64,000 nt of DNA, from NCBI GenBank assembly GCA_963790875.1, contig CAWBQT010000016.1:310001-374000 (forward strand), read 5' to 3'. Both the position numbers and the translations under genes were made by a program. The DNA comes from AP-15 sp963790875 (GTDB taxonomy: Bacteria > Pseudomonadota > Alphaproteobacteria > ATCC43930 > CGMCC-115725). The notes under the pieces are model-generated. The model had not been told where the DNA came from. It saw only the letters and a program-made list of their open reading frames with translations, and searched no databases. Positions 44,439 through 53,445 of the stretch are shown here, piece by piece (position 1 is the stretch's first letter; each line of letters starts with the position of its first letter).

Positions 44439-44613
44439 CGCAGCAAAAGTCACGGATGAGCGTTCAGCTCGGGGCTGATATGGTAGGTTGTCATCCATGC
44501 AAGTGGGACGCAGAGGTTGGTGTCTCCCAGATAGAGATCGTCGTTTTAGATCAGACCTAAACCGGCCGCCTCGAAGGTGAGCCTGTGCTTCTGCTGCCTG
44601 GATGCGAGGGACT

Positions 44614-44903
44614 ATGCCCATCGTCACAGTGGTTCACATTATTTTTGACAACAGCAACGATCCGGGCAGCGTGGCAGGCGTCACATTGCCAGGGAAATCA
44701 GTAAGGGCGCGAGACAAACTGACGTTGTTCGCGAGGCTTGGCATCATCGCCACACGCCTGTTCCAGATGCAATTACGAGTACGAGTACGACTTGGCATGC
44801 ACCGCCCTTTATAGCGGTAGAAATTTATTACGATCCCGCGGTTGTAGGCGATGCTTCAGAGAAAGAAGTCATAGAAGCGCTTATCAAGGCCGGACAGCGC
44901 TGA
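44614..44903 (+). pseudogene. Possible decayed tautomerase-like gene
   Basis: An ATG at 44614 begins MPIVTVVHIIFDNSNDPG, reminiscent of 4-oxalocrotonate tautomerases with catalytic Pro-1. From about 44650 another frame is open for 80 codons: RRHIAREISKGARQTDVVRE, then AITSTSTTWHAPPFIAVEIY and DASEKEVIEALIKAGQR-stop. The two may be parts of one gene. The assignment is weak. Confidence 0.3.
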
Positions 44904-44955
44904 GCGGCGAGGGAAGGGACGCCCAATTGCGGTACTGCCGGCACGCGGCGGTGCG

Positions 44956-45520
44956 CTACATGTAAGCCGGCTTGAAAAGTCGTACTCGGAGCGCGCCCGG
45001 AACGGCATCGAGGTGACGTAGACCATGGTGCTGTCGATGAACGCATGCCCGAGCTGCTCCTTGATCATCATCAGGCTCGCCCCGCGGTTGAGCAGGTTGG
45101 TCGCCAGAGAGTGCCGCAGCAGATGCGGAAACACGCGCCTGCCGATGCCGCCGCGGCGCGCCAGAACCCGAGCCAGCTTGCGAAGGTCGGATTCGGCAAG
45201 CTGACGCTCCGATCTCAAGGTCGTGAACAGTAAATCGTCCGGTCTCTTGCGGAAGGCGTCCAAATAATCGATCAGCACCCGGGTGCATTCGGCGGTGATA
45301 TTGGCGATACGGTCTTTTTTTATTTTTGCCGCCGAGGATCTTGAGATGGTTGAGCGCCGAGATCGACGTCCTTGCGGCGGATATTGCACAGCTCGCTGTT
45401 CCGTATGCCCGAGTAGGCGAGCGAGCAGATGATGGCCTTTTCGCGGGAGTTGACGCGCCAGCACTACGAGAACTACCTCGCCTGGCGCCAGCGGCGCGGT
45501 GACCTCGACAAGTTGGCGGG
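44956..45520 (-). pseudogene. Tyrosine recombinase (integrase) fragment
   Basis: The frames read NSREKAIICSLAYSGIRNSE then LCNIRRKDVDLGA, a shift at an A-run near 45318, then KKDRIANITAECTRVLIDYL and FPHLLRHSLATNLLNRGASL, ending MIKEQLGHAFIDSTMVYVTS. The catalytic Arg (SGIRNSE), HxxR (HLLRH), His (LGH) and nucleophile Tyr (STMVY) can all be placed. The N-terminal core-binding domain is missing. Confidence 0.75.
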
Positions 45521-45616
45521 GGGCATTGCCCGGGGCGCCGTCGATCCGTTATTTCGACCTGCCGGACGCCTAATCAATCAGCTAGCGATCTATGGTAGGA
45601 AAGTACTTTTGAATGT

Positions 45617-47171
45617 GTGAGGGGGTATGGTTGTGGAAGGAGCGGGAGTGGGCTTTGTTGGGGGGGGTATAGATTTGGGGTTGGGTAGGCGCTGGAGGTT
45701 GCGGGGAAAGGGCTGGGTGGGGGCAGGCTGCCCCGTGCTTCAGGTAACGAGGCGAGGCAAGCGCTCGAGGACGAGGCGGAAGCTCCGCTGATAGGGAGCG
45801 CTTGTCGGCAGGTGGATCTTGACTTGGGTCTTCAGTTCGACGACGCGGGCGGCGACCTTGATCAGGCGCAGCCGCAGCGTGTCGAATTGCATGACGCGCC
45901 AGGTGGAGCGCGCGGCATGGCCTGGCGCAGCGACCACAACAGCCAATACGCGCCGGCATGCAGGAACAGCCGGAACTGGTTGGCTTCGGCCTGATGGCAG
46001 GAGGTGCGGTCGGCGGCGAGATGGTTCTTGAACGCCTTGATGTGGTTCTCGGCTTGGCCGCGCGCGCAGTAGAGCCGCTCGTAGAGCTTCTTGGGCCGGC
46101 CGCCTTCGAGGTTGGTGACGATGTAGCGCGTGTCGGCCCCCTGCGGCCCGACCTCGACCCGGGCGATGATCCGCTCGGCCCGGCTCCAGCTGCCGGCGGC
46201 GTCGTAAAATTCCTTGTACTGACGAAACTTGGTCCCCGCCGCCCGCGCTGCAAAGCGCTCCGCGGTGCTGCCTTCCAGCTCTGCCACATGCCGATGCAGC
46301 GCGACATTCGGCGCTAGACCGAGGACGAAATCCACGCGGTTGGCGCGGCACCAGTCGAGCACTTCGGGGGCGGTATAGTGGCTGTCGGCGCGCAGCAGGA
46401 TCTCGACCGCGGCCAACGCGTCCGAAGCGCCCCGATCAGCCGCCGCAGCAGCGCCCGCGCCTCCTTGCCGCTCGGCCGCTGGCCCGGCCGCAGCAGCGCG
46501 GTCACGAAGCGTCCCTCCCCGTCGAACACCACAATCGGCTGAAACCCGTAATCGTTATGGAAGGCATTGAACAGCCGCAGCTGTTGGCCACCGTGCACCC
46601 GATCAAAAGTGTCGTCGATGTCGAGCACAATGCGCTTGGGCACATGCCCGAAGGAAGCGCAATACTGATCAATCAAGGCACCGGCCAGGCGCAGCAGCGC
46701 GCGCTTGTCGGGCAAGTTCTCCAGCCGCGAGATCGTCGACTGCGAGCACAGATCGGCCCCGGACGGCAGCCGCTCCAGCGCCAGCTTGAACATCGGATCG
46801 CGGCGCAGCGCATCGGCGTCGTTGCCGTCCTCGTAGCCGGCCGCGATCATCAGCATGCGAAAGCCGATGATCTCTTCCAGGCTGTGCCGCACCCGCTCCG
46901 GCGCCCGCTCATCCACCAGACATCCGGCCAGCCGTCCCGCCAGCCCCAGCCGCCGCTCCACCTCGCGCAGTGCCAACAGGCCGCCCTCCGAGGACAGGCG
47001 ACCGCCGTCAAACCGGGCGACGACAGCCTTGCCGGCGACCGGTGACAGACCGGGGAGGAGGGATGTATCATCAACCATGGCGGGTGCGCGCTCCTGTTGA
47101 TCCGAGGTTCAGTCTCCACAACCGAACCCTACACCGAATCAACATCTTGCGCTACACCCGCCAACCCTCAC
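45617..47171. mobile_element. IS1380-family insertion sequence (ends approximate)
   Basis: Candidate termini are GTGAGGGGG at 45617 and the inverted CCAACCCTCAC ending at 47171, sharing the GTGAGGG core. The ~1.55-kb span fits the family. The transposase inside is frameshifted. No target-site duplication could be confirmed. Confidence 0.6.
45740..47078 (-). pseudogene. IS1380-family transposase with two frameshifts
   Basis: The first frame, from ATG 47078, reads VDDTSLLPGLSPVAGKAVVA, RFDGGRLSSEGGLLALREVE and RIVLDIDDTFDRVHGGQQLR, which carries the first Asp. After a shift near 46425 the second reads ILLRADSHYTAPEVLDWCRA and RLYCARGQAENHIKAFKNHL, giving the second Asp and the Glu. After a shift near 45890 it ends MQFDTLRLRLIKVAARVVEL then LERLPRLVT. 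Assembled, it is a complete ~445-residue IS1380 transposase. Confidence 0.85.
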
Positions 47172-47391
47172 GCATAATCGGCTAGCTCGGTACCTTTCCC
47201 GCCGGTAGTGCCCTTGTCCAAGCTGATCAAAAGGGCGATCCTGACCTCAACCGTCGGGCATCCGGCGACTGTCGATTGATTGCTGCGAATTTCTGATCCT
47301 GGGGCGGCGGAAGGCGCGGCGCCGCCCGTGGAGATTGTCCGTCTTCGGTGGTCTCGCCGCGCCGCCACCACACGCGGCGAGGAAGGGGAGC

Positions 47392-47712
47392 ATGATGCGT
47401 CTTTCGAAATTCGCGCTGGCGATCGCCGGCTTGACGGTCCTATTCGGGAGCGGGCCGAGCCGCGCGAGAACGATGCCGCCCGCACCTATCGCGTGAGCTA
47501 TGGCGAACTGACCGCGCCGTTGGTCAAGGCCATTCAGGAGCAACAGGCGGAGATCTCCACGCTCACGGCCGAAAATGCAGAAACTCAGGACGCAGCTTGC
47601 GGCCGAGCGAGCGGCGACCGCCGCGCGCCTCGCACGAGTGGAGGCGGCACTGGCGAAACTTGCCCTGGCGTCGCCCCATTTCACGGCGGCAACGCTGGCG
47701 CCGGCGCGTTGA
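47392..47712 (+). pseudogene. Remnant of a secreted protein with S74-like (endosialidase chaperone) C-terminal coil
   Basis: An ATG near 47392 after GGAAGGGGAGC begins MRLSKFALAIAGLTVLFGSG then PSRA, a signal peptide. After a frame change the sequence reads NDAARTYRVSYGELTAPLVK then AIQEQQAEISTLTAEN, and after another MQKLRTQLAAERAATAARLA and LARVEAALAKLALASPHF. The YGELTAPLVKAIQEQQ pattern is that of peptidase-S74-type tail-fibre and adhesin C-termini. The large middle part is gone. Confidence 0.55.
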
Positions 47713-48209
47713 ACGTCCGGCACGGCAACGCCCGTGCTCGCACCGGTCCCTCACACATCGACATTTCCCTTGCGCGACTGAGTCCGGCGACCTTCTCGCG
47801 ATCGCAGGTGCTCGCGAAGCATCTTGGGAACGCTGTCGGTTGGCCAAAACATGCGCATGAAACGCGAAATCCCATCAACTCGGTAATGTACCTTACCGAC
47901 AGACTGTCTCAACGAGGCTCAAATCGGGGGGATAGCCTGGGAGTGGGTTCGCGTCAGCAGTGCACGTTTCTCAAAACCGCCGATCCGGTCGATCGTGCCA
48001 TCCTCGATGGTCGCGCATCACCAAGCTTCATTACCAGACTAACGCCCAGGTGCGCGACGAGGTGGAGCAGATCAGCTTTGAGGAGGGCGCCACGAGAAAC
48101 CTGAGCGGCCAAGGGCGAGCGGCCGCTTAAAGCGCACAGACCGCACGATCAGCTCTCGCTCGCACTGACGGAGCGCGGGCTCGGTACGACAGAGCGCGAA
48201 AACTTAGGT
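47713..48209. other. Gene-free stretch upstream of the histidine kinase
   Basis: It contains the palindromic site at 47880-47899. Toward 48040-48127 an open frame without a start ends YQTNAQVRDEVEQISFEEGA then TRNLSGQGRAAA-stop, possibly the tail of a lost gene. Nothing else was recognised. Confidence 0.35.
47880..47899. promoter_or_regulatory. Near-copy of the 24.83-kb palindrome, upstream of the histidine kinase
   Basis: TCGGTAATGTACCTTACCGA differs at one base from the perfect palindrome at 24830-24849. The following bases (CAGACTGTCTCAACGAGGCT versus CAGATTGCCTGAACGAGGTC) are also related. It lies about 310 bp before the kinase start and suggests a common regulator. Confidence 0.55.
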
Positions 48210-50399
48210 ATGACAATGGAGCCCCCTACTCACATGACGAGACGCCGGAATATTCGCGCCGAAATTATTCCCGCGTGCCTCTTCGCCGGAATTCCGCTGC
48301 TCTTTATCGCGGGCGTCGTGGGGGTGCAATTGGCGAGGAACGTGCCGGACTCCCGGATTGCTCGCGCGAATACTATACTGAGCTTCCAGACCATTCGCGC
48401 CGCAAATGCCGTCGATGAGGCAGTCCAGGATGCCGAGCGCGCACAACGCGGCTTTTTGATCACCGGCCGCGAGGTTTATCTCGAACCGTATACGAAGGCG
48501 CAGGAACGCCTACCTCAGCTCATGGTGAACCTTCAGCAGGCCACCAGCGCGAGTTCCGATCAGCAGCCTCGGCTCCTCCGGCTCCAAGCCGACATCACGA
48601 CCAAGATGAACGAGCTGGCATCGACTATCACCGCGATGCGGAGCCAGGGGTACGACGCCGCCAAGGCCATTGTGGACACGGATGTCGGCCGCTTGAGCAT
48701 GGAAGCGATCAGCGCCGATCTGGCGACGATCATGGATGCGGCCGAGGCACGGCTCAATTCTCGGCTCGACAGCGCCGCAGCAGCCGAACGACGAACCACG
48801 CTGACGTTTATCGTTGGCAGCATCATCGCGGCGATCGCGCTGATGCTGGGAGCCTTCCTGCTCGCGAGGGCTCACCGGCGCACCGCCGCTTCGGAACGGG
48901 TGCTGCAAGCCACCCTGGATAGCGTGCGCGAGGGCGTCGCCGCGTTTGATGATCGTGGTCGCTTATGTGCCTGGAACGACCCGTTCATGACGATGATGGG
49001 GATCGCCGCAAGCGAAATTCGGCACGGTGCGCCTCTGACCCTCGGTGCGAACGGTCTTGGCAACCGCATCAATGAGCTTGAGGCGGCGGCGGAGACAACA
49101 GGCCGGCCAGCCCTGGTGGAAGAACAGGGAAACCATGGGGGCTCTGTTGAGGTCTTTCACAATCCCGCAGGCGACGGCGGTTACGTCGTCACCCTTCTCG
49201 ACGTGACCGAGCGGCGGCAGGCCGAGGCGGCGCTTCGCCAGGCGCAGCGGCTCGAGTCGATGGGTCGGATGACCGGCGGCGTCGCCCATGACTTCAATAA
49301 CCTGTTGACGATCATCATCGGCAGCCTGGGTCTTCTGCGCCGCGCCACCGGCCGTGATGACAAGGCACGTGAACGTATCGACCTGATGAGCATCGCCGCC
49401 GAGCGCGCTTCACGACTGACAAAACAGCTTCTTGCGTTTGCCAGACGCCAGCCGTTGCAGCCGGAAGTTGTCAATCTCGGGCACCTGATGCGGGAAGTCC
49501 TGCCGCTGATCCGCCGTGCCATGGGCGAAGCCGTGACGGTAGAGTGCGTTACTGCGGGGGGCCTCTGGAACACACTCCTCGACGCGTCGGAATTTCAATC
49601 GGCGGTCCTCAACCTCTCGATCAATGCCCGCGATGCAATGCCGGAGGGCGGCAAGCTCACCATCGAGGTGGTCAATGCTGCGCTCGATGACGCCTACGCC
49701 GCACGGCATGCCGAGGTCGAGCCGGGCCAGTACGTGCTGTTTGCCATTACCGATACCGGCAAGGGGATGGATGAGAAGACGATGGTGCAGGCGCTTGACC
49801 CGTTCTTCACGACCAAGCCGTCCGGTGAAGGTACCGGCCTCGGTCTTCCTCAGGTTTACGGCTTCGTCAAGCAGTCCGGAGGACACCTGAAAATCTACAG
49901 CGAGGTGGGTGACGGTACGACGGTCAAACTTTATTTGCCACGTAGTCTTGGACAGGAAAGCGCTCAATCAACTCGTGTTACCGCACTCGCTGAGACCGGC
50001 GCTGAGACCGTGCTTCTCGTCGATGATGACGAGATCGTCCAGGCCACGGTGTCCTCGATGTTGGAAGATCTTGGCTATACCGTGCTTTCCGCACTGAGCG
50101 GCGTCGAAGCTCTCGCAATTCTGGAAAAGGGGGTCAAGGTCGATCTTCTGTTCACCGATGTTGTCATGCCGGGGCCGATAAGCGGCCGGCAACTGGCAGA
50201 GCGTGCCGTCGAGCGCGTGCCGACGCTGAGAATCCTGTTCACTTCCGGATACACCGAGAACGCGATCGTTCACAACGGCCGGCTCGATCCCGGGGTCGAG
50301 CTCCTCAGCAAACCCTACGGCCGCGAACAACTGGCCGCAAAGGTTCGCCGTGTTCTTGACGGTGCTCCAAAAGAGCCGCGTCGATCAGCAGAAATATGA
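48210..50399 (+). CDS. Hybrid sensor histidine kinase with CHASE3, PAS, kinase and receiver domains
   Basis: This is a 729-residue membrane sensor. A first helix (IPACLFAGIPLLFIAGVVGV) is followed by a periplasmic CHASE3 domain with AVQDAERAQRGFLITGREVY, and a second helix (LTFIVGSIIAAIALMLGAFL). Then come a PAS domain (DSVREGVAAFDDRGRLCAWN), HisKA with the phospho-His in MTGGVAHDFNNLLTIIIGSL, and HATPase boxes NLSINARDAMPEGG, ITDTGKGMDEKT and GEGTGLGLPQVYGF. The C-terminal receiver has VLLVDDDEIVQATVSSMLED and Asp in DLLFTDVVMPG. ATG 48234 is an alternative start. Confidence 0.9.
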   Translation: MTMEPPTHMTRRRNIRAEIIPACLFAGIPLLFIAGVVGVQLARNVPDSRIARANTILSFQTIRAANAVDEAVQDAERAQRGFLITGREVYLEPYTKAQERLPQLMVNLQQATSASSDQQPRLLRLQADITTKMNELASTITAMRSQGYDAAKAIVDTDVGRLSMEAISADLATIMDAAEARLNSRLDSAAAAERRTTLTFIVGSIIAAIALMLGAFLLARAHRRTAASERVLQATLDSVREGVAAFDDRGRLCAWNDPFMTMMGIAASEIRHGAPLTLGANGLGNRINELEAAAETTGRPALVEEQGNHGGSVEVFHNPAGDGGYVVTLLDVTERRQAEAALRQAQRLESMGRMTGGVAHDFNNLLTIIIGSLGLLRRATGRDDKARERIDLMSIAAERASRLTKQLLAFARRQPLQPEVVNLGHLMREVLPLIRRAMGEAVTVECVTAGGLWNTLLDASEFQSAVLNLSINARDAMPEGGKLTIEVVNAALDDAYAARHAEVEPGQYVLFAITDTGKGMDEKTMVQALDPFFTTKPSGEGTGLGLPQVYGFVKQSGGHLKIYSEVGDGTTVKLYLPRSLGQESAQSTRVTALAETGAETVLLVDDDEIVQATVSSMLEDLGYTVLSALSGVEALAILEKGVKVDLLFTDVVMPGPISGRQLAERAVERVPTLRILFTSGYTENAIVHNGRLDPGVELLSKPYGREQLAAKVRRVLDGAPKEPRRSAEI

Positions 50400-50453
50400 T
50401 GACCGCCGATCAATCGCTGATCGTAGCGACCGAAATTGCGCGCTTGAGGCCGA

Positions 50454-51762
50454 TTATACGAGCCAGGTCGCGACCATACTGCCGACGCATGCCGTCATTG
50501 TCGTTGTAGAAAGCCAGCCTGAGGCGCGCAGCCACCCCTTGACCGTGAATTCGCCAATGATCCGCCGCTCGGCGGTCATCAGCATCAGGATGATCATCAC
50601 CGGGACCGCAACGACGCCGTTGACCACGGCGCTCCAGTAGAGCGCCTTGATCGGGTTGATCGGGGTGAAATTGAGGCCGACGCCGATCAGGGTTGCCACC
50701 GCCAGGCTAAGATAGAACGCCCAGGCTTCCTTCGGCTGACGCGCCAATCCCACGGGCCACCGCCGTCCGCGCGTAGGCGGCCGAACCGGCAAGAACCGGA
50801 ATCGCAGAAAATCCCGGTGCCGATGATCCCCAGGGTGAAGATCAACGAGGCGAATTCGCTGGCGATCGGCTTGAGGGCTTCGGCGGCCTGCGCCGAGGTC
50901 TCGATGTTGGTCACTCCCTTGGCATGCAGGGTTGCCCGGTCGTGATCATGATCGAAACCGCGATGACGTTCGAGAACGCCATGACGGCAAGCGTATCGGC
51001 GCGGATTCCCGCGAATGCCGCCGGCGCCTGCCGCCCCGCCCTGATCAGGGCTGCGCGTTGAGGCCCCACTCTTGCGTCCTCCGCTTCCTCCGAAGCTTGC
51101 CAAAAGAAGAGGTATGACGAGATCGTTGTTCCGGCGATGGCGACGAGGGGGTCGAGTAGTCCGTCTTCTACACAATCGTCGGGACCCGAATGCCTTCTAG
51201 CGCCTGCCACCATGGTACCCGCACCGCCGCCAGCGCCGCGACATAGGCAAAGAGGCTCAGGCTCAGCCACTTCAGCACCCGCACATAGCGGGCATACTGC
51301 ACAAAGATCTGAGCGATAACGCAGATCAGTCCGAAAACGAGAACGTACGCCGTTACCGGACCGCCAATCAGCAATTTCATGGCATCAGCCATCGCGCCGA
51401 GATCGGCCCCGATGTTGATCGCCTTGGCGGTGAATAGCAGGACGACGATGCTTTGCAGCAACCAGCCGGGATAGTGCAGACAGGTGTTGCCGGCGAGGCC
51501 TCTTCCGGTCATCCGTGCGACCCGGGCGCTGATCTCCTGGATCGCAACCATCAAGGGATCGGGGTGAAGAGCATGGTCCAGGAGATGCCGAACCTGTAAG
51601 TACCGATGCCCGAGGGTCATCGTCGGATGCGCCGGTAATCAGGCCGGGTCCCAGGACCCGGAGAAGACGAGGCTTGCTCGGACCAACAACCGAGCTTGCA
51701 CCTTCTGCGGCGATCGACGCATTCGCCACTGCCGCCGTGCCCTGCTGTTCGCTAAACCGCAT
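50454..51762 (-). pseudogene. NRAMP-family divalent metal transporter, broken
   Basis: From the right, frames in order give RLLRVLGPGLITGASDDDP (the NRAMP N-terminal metal-site helix GxxxxASDDDP), then PLMVAIQEISARVARMTGRG and LLFTAKAINIGADLGAMADA, then LVAIAGTTISSYLFFWQASE and AFSNVIAVSIMITTGQ, then EALKPIASEFASLIFTLGII and AWAFYLSLAVATLIGVGLNF to the end. At least four frame changes separate them (near 51700-51590, 51175, 50935 and 50790). The order and content are those of an Mn/Fe transporter. Confidence 0.8.
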
Positions 51763-51869
51763 GACGCCGCGTTCCCCTGCCAGCCGCTCGCATCTTAAAC
51801 GCAATCCACATGATTAAAGTTCTCGTATTTCGCCTGTCCGGCCGCTTCTGCCATTTGACCTCTCCCGGT

Positions 51870-51895
51870 GGAACCACAGAAGGCTCTGGAGCGTC
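51870..51895 (+). promoter_or_regulatory. Candidate EcfG-type general-stress promoter
   Basis: GGAAC (51870-51874) and CGTC (51892-51895) are separated by 17 bp, close to the alphaproteobacterial general-stress consensus GGAAC-N16/17-CGTT, with the last base different. It lies 47 bp before the DUF6496 gene. The sigma factor at 38682 is a candidate reader. Confidence 0.4.
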
Positions 51896-51941
51896 TCCCG
51901 ATGGAATGAGTTTTTTGCTTCGATCCTGCGAGGAACCCTGT

Positions 51942-52352
51942 ATGGCTACCCATCAATCACCGGCGCAGAAGGAGACCGTGCAGCGCGTGATGCACGAGTT
52001 CAAACACGGCGAACTGAAGACGGCAGGCGGCCGGCAACCGGTCAAGAACCCAAAGCAGGCCATCGCGATCGCGCTGAACGAAGCGGGCGCCTCCCAATAC
52101 GAGAGCCCGAAAAAGAACGCCAGCAACCTGCGCCGCACCAAGGGGAAGGAACGGCGCGGCGAAACCTATCAAGACGAGGCGGAAGGGCACAGCGCGACGC
52201 AGGAATCCTACCACCGGGCAACCGGGAAATCTCGTCGCAGCGGCAAAGGAACCACGCGCGCCCAGCTCTACGCCGAAGCTCGGCGCCTCGGCATCCCCGG
52301 CCGCTCCAAGATGGACAAGGCTGCGCTGGAGCAGGCGCTCCACCATCATTGA
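51942..52352 (+). CDS. DUF6496/Rho-N-like domain protein
   Basis: The 136-residue product is ATHQSPAQKETVQRVMHEFK then HGELKTAGGRQPVKNPKQAI and AIALNEAGAS, the DUF6496 motif found in small basic proteins of soil bacteria. The C-terminal GTTRAQLYAEARRLGIPGRS then KMDKAALEQAL is a SAP/Rho-N-like helix-extended-loop-helix that can bind nucleic acid. The frame is open from 51810, but the ATG at 51942 begins the conserved part. A stress-type promoter candidate lies just before it. Confidence 0.75.
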   Translation: MATHQSPAQKETVQRVMHEFKHGELKTAGGRQPVKNPKQAIAIALNEAGASQYESPKKNASNLRRTKGKERRGETYQDEAEGHSATQESYHRATGKSRRSGKGTTRAQLYAEARRLGIPGRSKMDKAALEQALHHH

Positions 52353-52708
52353 GTGGCGTCTCAATGTCCAATGGCCGGTGAGAAAGATTGAACAACGTCC
52401 ACGCTCTCGGCCGGTGTTCCGGAAGCGGACGCCATCTATGTCGCGGGATCGAGGCTACGTCGATTTCGCACCACCGGTTCAGCGGCGATTGACGGCTCGA
52501 GGGTCTGCCTGCGTTATCCGGACGCTGTGGGAGTTGACCTCGATCAAACGGCTGCGGCCTATGCAATGACGCTGAAACAAGAGAGCCGGCGGCCTACGCG
52601 GAGTAAATCTCGACGCGATGTCCGAGGCAGTCGGCCGCCCGCTTGCGACGACCGGCGCCCGGCCATGGCCGGGATGCGTTTTGCAACGAAAATGAAAACG
52701 GTTCCGCG
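52353..52708. other. Intergenic stretch between convergent genes
   Basis: About 355 bp between the DUF6496 gene and the end of the cold-shock gene. A plus-strand frame without a start reads PEADAIYVAGSRLRRFRTTG then SRVCLRYPDAVGVDLDQTAA but belongs to no family I recognise. Confidence 0.3.
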
Positions 52709-53329
52709 TCAAATGAGCCGGATGCTGAGTGCCTCCGGTCCCTTGCCGCCTTCGACCATGTCGACGGCGACGCGCTGGCCTTCTCCCAGCTCGGTGATAC
52801 CGGCGCGGTTCAGCGCCGAGGCGTGCACAAAAATATCCTTGCCGCCACTGTCCCTGACGATAAATCCGAACCCTCTCTCCGCGGCGTAGAACTTCACCGT
52901 ACCGATCTCCTCGATCGATGCCCGATCGGTCGATGCATAGGATCGCTCGGGCCGAGAACGCCGAGGCTGCTCTTGCTGCGCGGTGCTGCTGTCGACGCTC
53001 AGGATTTCCGTTACTTGCGGCCCCTTGGGCCCCGGACCAGCGCGGACCTCGAGCGTTGCACCCGGCGGGACGCTACCGTGGCCGCTGCGCTCGACCACAC
53101 TCACATGCAAGACGGCATCACCGGACCCATCGGCAAGCTGTACGAAACCGAATCCCTTGTCGGGGTTGTACCATTTGACAACGGCTTGAACCGGGGGACC
53201 GGAGGACGGTTCAAACCTCTGAGCGCTATATCCCGGTATAGACCCGAAACCGCGCCGGGGTGTTTCGAAGTTGTCGTCGTCGAAGCCACGGCGACAAGTT
53301 GGGCGAAAATCTCTTTCTCTGCTGCTCAC
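52709..53329 (-). CDS. Double cold-shock domain protein
   Basis: This is a 206-residue protein with two cold-shock domains. The first is AVVKWYNPDKGFGFVQLADG then DAVLHVSVVERSGHGSVPPG; the second is GTVKFYAAERGFGFIVRDSG then GKDIFVHASALNRAGI. RNP1 (GFGFV/GFGFI) and RNP2-like (VLHVS/IFVHAS) motifs are present in both, so it should bind single-stranded RNA or DNA. The N-terminus is disordered (FRPTCRRGFDDDNFETPRRG). GTG 53329 after AGGAACTCAA is the preferred start; an earlier GTG at 53392 is possible. Confidence 0.85.
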   Translation of the reverse strand: MSSRERDFRPTCRRGFDDDNFETPRRGFGSIPGYSAQRFEPSSGPPVQAVVKWYNPDKGFGFVQLADGSGDAVLHVSVVERSGHGSVPPGATLEVRAGPGPKGPQVTEILSVDSSTAQQEQPRRSRPERSYASTDRASIEEIGTVKFYAAERGFGFIVRDSGGKDIFVHASALNRAGITELGEGQRVAVDMVEGGKGPEALSIRLI

Positions 53330-53445
53330 TTGAGTTCCTGGGCCGCGTGGCGTTGCTCCCACTCTGAAAGGAGGGGGAGTGATCGTCGACAAATTCCACA
53401 GGCGGGGGGCGGACTCGCAGCGTTTCTATCCTCGGATATCGCTGG

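Noticed and set aside
45429..45620. Plus-strand frame RELTRQHYENYLAWRQRRGD opposite the integrase
   Set aside because: It overlaps the recombinase homology on the other strand and stops soon; possibly part of another relic but not supportable.
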